Shown: positions 1 to 2,972 of the stretch, piece by piece
How the letters are laid out: each line of letters opens with the position of its first letter
Numbering within the stretch: position 1 is the first letter of the stretch
From: Candidatus Pelearchaeum sp.
Lineage (GTDB): Archaea; Thermoproteota; Nitrososphaeria_A; Caldarchaeales; Caldarchaeaceae
Assembly (NCBI GenBank): GCA_015520425.1
Contig: WAQC01000101.1
Coordinates: 1 to 7,408, forward strand
Direction: 5' to 3'
DNA length: 7,408 nt
The notes under the pieces: generated by a model
What the model was told of the DNA's origin: nothing
Databases searched by the model: none
What the model saw: only the letters and a program-made list of their open reading frames with translations
Made by a program: the position numbers and the translations under genes

Positions 1-97
1 CTGGAGGAGGAGCTTCATACCTGAGCGGAGAGCCACAATTATAGCAGAACCTATCACCCTCAGAAACACGCACACCACATTTACTACAATAAACCAA
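1..97 (-). CDS. Small zinc-ribbon protein, 3' end outside window
   Basis: An open frame on the minus strand begins near position 97 and continues off the left edge, so only about 32 N-terminal residues are visible. They hold two C-x2-C pairs (YCSKCG at residues 3-8 and FCYNCG at 17-22) separated by 10 residues, the pattern of a single rubredoxin-like/zinc-ribbon knuckle that binds one zinc ion. The segment then turns Pro-rich (APPP), as in proteins where an N-terminal zinc ribbon is joined by a linker to another domain or to membrane helices. The start is TTG at 97 or GTG at 100; a G-rich stretch around 104-111 (minus reading GAGGGTGG) could serve as ribosome binding site. It lies only 16-19 bases after the stop of the upstream zinc-ribbon gene, so the two are probably one operon. 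The function is unknown; the zinc ribbon is clear, the rest is not visible. Confidence 0.7.
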   Translation of the reverse strand, partial: MVYCSKCGVRVSEGDRFCYNCGSPLRYEAPPP

Positions 98-116
98 CAC
101 ACACCACCCTCTTGAG

Positions 117-599
117 CTACTCCAGATTCACCTCAGTAATCTTCAACGAATAGTCAGGCGTGAAGCGGAAGATGCCGCGTAGAACGTAATCTATGAAATC
201 AATCACCTCGGACTCGCTCATATAGAACATAAAACCTATGTCGGGTATTATCTCGCTGTCTTTATGGGATGACTGGGCAAGCGTGTTTAGTTGTTGCGCT
301 TGTTCATATGTGAGCCCTCCTATGGGGAAGAAGACGCAAACCTGTTCCTGTCCTCTCATGCGCGGTAGCTGTATTACTACATGGCTACCCCTCTGCTCCG
401 CCGTTGGGTATGCTTCTATCGTTATGAAGTTGTTTTCTCCACCCTCAAAATAGCAACGCCTCAGGTTCTCCATTATAGGCGCATATCTCTCCTGCTGTGA
501 TACATATCTGGCTTCTTGCCTTAGTATAGGGGCGCCACAACTTGGGCAGAAATTCGCGCCCACGCGAAGCGGAGTCCCACAACTAGGACAAGAAGACAT
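117..599 (-). CDS. Zinc-ribbon domain protein of unknown function (160 aa)
   Basis: The protein opens with a zinc ribbon: C4-P-S-C7-G and C18-P-S-C21-G, ten residues apart, which should bind one zinc ion. A charged, Gln/Arg-rich linker (about 27-45) follows, and then a mixed alpha/beta domain (about 50-160) with hydrophobic strands such as HVVIQLP and VCVFFPIGG, and a C-terminal part rich in acidic and aromatic residues. I do not recognise this C-terminal domain. There is no signal peptide or membrane helix, so it is likely cytosolic. The ATG at 599 is preceded on the minus strand by GTGAT five bases upstream (605-609), matching the archaeal anti-Shine-Dalgarno, and by a TATA-like box near 636-642. 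It leads a probable operon with a second zinc-ribbon gene just downstream. Archaeal proteins with an N-terminal ribbon of this type are often adaptors or hypothetical proteins; no specific role can be given. The gene itself is well supported, its function is not. Confidence 0.8.
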   Translation of the reverse strand: MSSCPSCGTPLRVGANFCPSCGAPILRQEARYVSQQERYAPIMENLRRCYFEGGENNFITIEAYPTAEQRGSHVVIQLPRMRGQEQVCVFFPIGGLTYEQAQQLNTLAQSSHKDSEIIPDIGFMFYMSESEVIDFIDYVLRGIFRFTPDYSLKITEVNLE

Positions 600-633
600 A
601 ACCTATCACAAAAGAAAAGACACTTTTCATTTT

Positions 634-644
634 GGTATATTTGC
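634..644 (-). promoter_or_regulatory. Putative archaeal TATA box for the zinc-ribbon operon
   Basis: Read on the minus strand this is GCAAATATACC, with AAATATA at 642-636. Its centre is about 40 bases before the ATG at 599, so transcription starting about 26 bases downstream would leave a leader of about 14 bases that includes the GTGAT ribosome-binding sequence at 605-609. It is judged by eye only. Confidence 0.45.
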
Positions 645-676
645 TTACTACGTGATTACGAGTATAGAAAGATATT

Positions 677-694
677 CACCCAAAATATTTGGTG
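677..694 (-). terminator. Weak hairpin after the npdG stop, possible terminator
   Basis: CACC-(C)-AAA at 677-684 pairs with TTTGGTG at 688-694 across a three-base loop, with one bulged C at 681. It lies 11 bases past the npdG stop, and T-rich sequence follows on the minus strand (CTTTCT near 666-671). Archaeal termination depends mostly on T-runs rather than hairpins, so this may have no function. Confidence 0.25.
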
Positions 695-704
695 TTTTGT
701 AATA

Positions 705-1373
705 TTACCGCCAGGACTCAAACACCCTAGCATCATCTATTCCTACTACCCTTATCGCCGCGTCGTGTATCTTGTATCTCTTGTTTATACTGATTAGTAG
801 CTGCGTTATCTGCTCAACTATCCGCGTGTTTTTGAGCGCTCCACCATCTACTGGCCTAAGCCCGTCTATCTTATAGGCAAGCTCGGCCACCCTTTTCTTC
901 GCCTCCCTATCATCGCCTAGTATTATCGTATCACAGCCCACTGGCTCATTGAGCTTTGTGAGCTTCTCCGCACTTACCGTGTGGAACGCTGCGACAACTG
1001 GTGTTTGACTTGGTATCCTATCCCTCACCAGCTCAGCCGCCGAGCCGTAGCCGCGTAGGTCTGCCTTAAGCGGCACAACACATGACACAACTACCGTGTT
1101 GCTACTTAAATTTGGTAAGATTGATTCAATGATTGTATCAACGCCCTCAAAAGGCACGCTTAGCACAGCTATATCGCAGTCGCGGACTGCCTCGCTGTTC
1201 TCCAAGCCCCTTATAACGGCTTTCCCGCCTATGAGTCTGGAAATCTCGCCAGCGGCGTTTTCTGCGCGCTCACGCGCCCTAGAGCCTACGACAACCTCAA
1301 CACCAGCAAGAGCGAGCCTAGCCGCAAGACCGAATCCAAGTCCCCCAGTACCACCCAGTACCGCAACCTTCAA
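705..1373 (-). CDS. npdG: NADPH-dependent F420 reductase (F420:NADP oxidoreductase)
   Basis: Cytosolic enzyme moving hydride between reduced coenzyme F420 and NADP+. With the start chosen here it has 222 residues, the usual size of the family. It begins with a Rossmann fold, MKVAVLGGTGGLGFGLAARL, whose GGTGGLG loop binds the dinucleotide; the following strand ends in GSRARERA, where Ser-Arg-x-x-x-Arg is expected to hold the NADP 2'-phosphate. The middle has VLSVPFEG and VVSCVVPL, and the later AAFHTVSAEKL and the C-terminal LLISINKRYKIHDAAIR match conserved family blocks near the F420 site. An upstream in-frame TTG at 1403 would add ten residues, but TTG at 1373 is preferred because GAGGTG lies six bases before it, the protein then starts as its relatives do, and the likely TATA box would put the RNA start downstream of 1403. 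It is transcribed divergently from the cupredoxin gene. F420 chemistry is widespread in archaea. Identification is confident; the preferred direction of the reaction in the cell is unknown. Confidence 0.9.
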   Translation of the reverse strand: MKVAVLGGTGGLGFGLAARLALAGVEVVVGSRARERAENAAGEISRLIGGKAVIRGLENSEAVRDCDIAVLSVPFEGVDTIIESILPNLSSNTVVVSCVVPLKADLRGYGSAAELVRDRIPSQTPVVAAFHTVSAEKLTKLNEPVGCDTIILGDDREAKKRVAELAYKIDGLRPVDGGALKNTRIVEQITQLLISINKRYKIHDAAIRVVGIDDARVFESWR

Positions 1374-1379
1374 ACGCAG

Positions 1380-1385
1380 CACCTC
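1380..1385 (-). promoter_or_regulatory. Ribosome binding site deciding the npdG start
   Basis: Minus-strand GAGGTG, complementary to the CACCUC core of the archaeal 16S rRNA 3' end, lies six bases before the TTG at 1373. It lies inside the frame of the longer reading from 1403 and argues for the shorter protein. Confidence 0.6.
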
Positions 1386-1413
1386 AGCCGCCGCAACAGC
1401 CAAATACGGATGT

Positions 1414-1423
1414 AGTTAAACAC
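1414..1423 (-). promoter_or_regulatory. Putative TATA box for npdG
   Basis: Minus strand AGTGTTTAAC. A start of transcription about 26 bases downstream falls near 1392, giving a leader of about 19 bases that contains the GAGGTG site at 1380-1385. This would leave the TTG at 1403 outside the mRNA. Judged by eye. Confidence 0.45.
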
Positions 1424-1435
1424 TTTGTTGGACAA

Positions 1436-1447
1436 GATTAAAATTTT
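1436..1447 (+). promoter_or_regulatory. Putative TATA box for the cupredoxin gene
   Basis: The plus strand reads GATTAAAATTTT, centred about 34 bases before the ATG at 1476, so the predicted transcript has a leader of only about 8 bases. No good Shine-Dalgarno sequence is present, consistent with a leaderless or short-leader archaeal mRNA. It lies about 20 bases from the opposing npdG box, so the two promoters could interfere with each other or share a regulator. Confidence 0.5.
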
Positions 1448-1475
1448 GGAAGAACGAAAACGCGTGTGAAGACCG

Positions 1476-2120
1476 ATGGACGAAACCCTCCTAGTCGTGG
1501 GAGTAATCTTCGTAATCCTGGGCCTTGCTGGAATTTACGTAGCTTACTCAGGTGTCTCAGACACGCTTGATAATGGTCTCCAACAGTTCTCAGGGCTGCT
1601 TCTCGCCCTGGGTATAGCCATGATTCCAGGCGGCCTCCTACGCGGCGGCCTACCCCAGCTCAGCGGCCCAAAAATAGTAGCAATCCTAGCAACCATGGTT
1701 ATACTCGTCTCACTAGTGGCAACAACAGCAGCCCTCCAGATAGGCCCGTTCAAGAAAGTGGAGGAAGTCGGAGAAGTGGAGGAGACGCCGTTCAAGGTTA
1801 TAGTGAGAATAGTCCCAGGCTCTTTCAACCCACAGCAGGAAGAGAACTATGTTCCCAAGCAGATTAGAGTGATAATAGGATACAACAGCACAGTAATTTG
1901 GATTAATGATGAGGAGGTTGATGTGGCACATACCGTAACAGATGAAGAAGGACGTTTTGACTCTGGCCTCTTCGGAAGCGGCCAGAACTGGACATACACA
2001 TTCGCACGCGAGGGAGTGTATAGGTACTTCTGCATACCTCACCCATGGATGCGCGGCGTGGTGATAGCTGAGGAGAACCCTGAGCTGGTGGCAAGTCTCA
2101 GACAACAGGAAGCTGGTTAG
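1476..2120 (+). CDS. Membrane-anchored blue-copper (cupredoxin) protein
   Basis: This is a 214-residue protein with three hydrophobic helices (about 4-24, 38-56 and 66-88), an acidic Glu/Val linker (about 94-105) and a C-terminal cupredoxin domain (about 106-198). The type 1 copper ligands can be assigned: His152 in DVAHTV, then Cys186, His189 and Met192 in YFCIPHPWM. The short C-x2-H-x2-M spacing with HPWM, and the GRFDSGLFGSGQ loop between the first His and the Cys, resemble the many plastocyanin-like proteins of Thaumarchaeota. By topology the copper domain should sit outside the membrane, where it would carry single electrons to or from respiratory partners; the partner is unknown. No haem or other cofactor motif is seen. 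The ATG at 1476 is chosen because an in-frame stop precedes it closely and the TATA box fits. It is transcribed divergently from npdG. Cupredoxin assignment is firm; the electron donor and acceptor are not known. Confidence 0.88.
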   Translation: MDETLLVVGVIFVILGLAGIYVAYSGVSDTLDNGLQQFSGLLLALGIAMIPGGLLRGGLPQLSGPKIVAILATMVILVSLVATTAALQIGPFKKVEEVGEVEETPFKVIVRIVPGSFNPQQEENYVPKQIRVIIGYNSTVIWINDEEVDVAHTVTDEEGRFDSGLFGSGQNWTYTFAREGVYRYFCIPHPWMRGVVIAEENPELVASLRQQEAG

Positions 2121-2136
2121 CTTCCGCATGGATGTG

Positions 2137-2141
2137 TTTTT
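2137..2141 (+). terminator. Short T-run after the cupredoxin gene
   Basis: TTTTT begins 17 bases after the cupredoxin stop and just before the next promoter. Archaeal RNA polymerase can terminate at T-runs, but five T residues is minimal, so the call is weak. Confidence 0.3.
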
Positions 2142-2144
2142 GGT

Positions 2145-2157
2145 AAAGGCTTAAATC
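2145..2157 (+). promoter_or_regulatory. Putative BRE/TATA promoter for the 263-aa protein and radical SAM operon
   Basis: AAAGGCTTAAATC: a purine-rich element resembling the BRE (TAAAGG) is followed by the TATA-like CTTAAATC at 2150-2157. Its centre is about 28 bases before the ATG at 2181, so transcription would begin at or within a few bases of the start codon. With no Shine-Dalgarno sequence visible, the first gene is probably translated from a leaderless mRNA. Confidence 0.55.
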
Positions 2158-2180
2158 AACTGCTACAGCGCCGCCGACGA

Positions 2181-2972
2181 ATGCGTACCAAACTCCATCA
2201 AGAAGAACAATTTCTCAACATAACTTTCTCTAGGCAGGCCTCATCACATCCCGACCATGAGATACACGGCGTAGCACGCGGTCTAGGCGTATGTGTCTTT
2301 GGAAGAGGTATTGAAGGCGAGGGGATGGGTATAGGTGGCGTCGTAGCGCTATGCGGCAACCGTGCAGTATTCCCCCTCACCGCCGAGGAGTTCATGCTGG
2401 GAAAAACACTTATCAGAAGATACCACATGAACGGCGTTTCAATAAAAATCATCGGAGAGAGGGGACTTGTAGATAAGCCATACAAGAAGATACACGCAGC
2501 TCTAGCCCCGCTCTATGTCAAGAGCAGCATATTCAGGCCGTTTTACTACTTCCTCATGGCTGCTAGGACTGTTGCCAATGTTAGGAGTAGGTTCGCGGAA
2601 GTGCGTGGGCTGGGTTATGTGGATGTGGCGTATAGGGTTGATGGTAATAGGGTTAGGGTTGAGGTTGATGCAAGCTCCTTGCGATGTAGCAAATACTTCA
2701 TAGCCAACGAGCTTTCGGGCAGGCTCTTTACCAAGCTCCTAGTTGATGGCAGGGATATTGGGCGAATACCACCGTGGATAGACTTGGACTGCGACAGGCT
2801 TGAGCTATTCTCACCTGCTCTTAAGCTTGGCATGGAGCTACGGCGCGTGGCTGGGTGTAGGCTCTTCGCGGGTCGCGAGGTAGTGGGAAAGAGGCTTGAC
2901 TGGGCAGGCGCAAGCTACCAGCCCAACACGCGGCACTTCTCATACGAGGTGGTGTTCAAACAACATGACTGA
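2181..2972 (+). CDS. Unrecognised 263-aa protein, translationally coupled to the radical SAM gene
   Basis: I do not recognise this family. The N-terminal part (about 28-68) is Gly-rich with alternating hydrophobic residues (GVCVFGRGI, MGIGGVVALCGN), suggesting beta strands. A basic stretch (75-105) follows, then a hydrophobic, aromatic segment (about 114-134, FRPFYYFLMAA) that is too polar for a sure membrane helix. The second half (145-262) is again beta-like, with YVDVAYRVDG, VRVEVDASS, LLVDGRDIGRIPPWIDLD and a final KRLDWAGASYQ block rich in aromatic residues. Five cysteines (38, 58, 169, 204, 226) are scattered and form no metal motif. No signal peptide is evident. The gene is first in the operon behind a near-leaderless promoter, and its last eight bases overlap the start of the radical SAM gene (ATGACTGA), so the two are coupled in translation and probably in function, for instance as a substrate carrier or partner for the enzyme. 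That role is inference from position alone. Confidence 0.8.
   Translation: MRTKLHQEEQFLNITFSRQASSHPDHEIHGVARGLGVCVFGRGIEGEGMGIGGVVALCGNRAVFPLTAEEFMLGKTLIRRYHMNGVSIKIIGERGLVDKPYKKIHAALAPLYVKSSIFRPFYYFLMAARTVANVRSRFAEVRGLGYVDVAYRVDGNRVRVEVDASSLRCSKYFIANELSGRLFTKLLVDGRDIGRIPPWIDLDCDRLELFSPALKLGMELRRVAGCRLFAGREVVGKRLDWAGASYQPNTRHFSYEVVFKQHD

Noticed and set aside
1374..1403. Longer npdG reading from TTG 1403
   Set aside because: It adds ten residues absent from the family's usual N-terminus, covers the GAGGTG ribosome site, and would precede the predicted transcription start.
1544..2129. Several minus-strand open frames opposite the cupredoxin gene
   Set aside because: They are antisense shadows; the plus-strand frame has clear copper ligands and membrane helices, and the antisense products are low-complexity Ser/Pro/Arg-rich or Cys/His-rich without domains.
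2634..2670. Telomere-like GGGTTAGGGTT repeats
   Set aside because: They fall in frame in the 263-aa gene and encode alternating Arg-Val/Val-Asp residues using AGG, GTT and GAT codons; explained by local codon bias.
2896..2964. In-frame TTG start 23 codons upstream of the radical SAM ATG
   Set aside because: The added residues lie inside the preceding gene, look like out-of-frame coding and are not part of the B12-type domain; the ATG at 2965 has a plausible ribosome site and an 8-base overlap typical of coupled genes.
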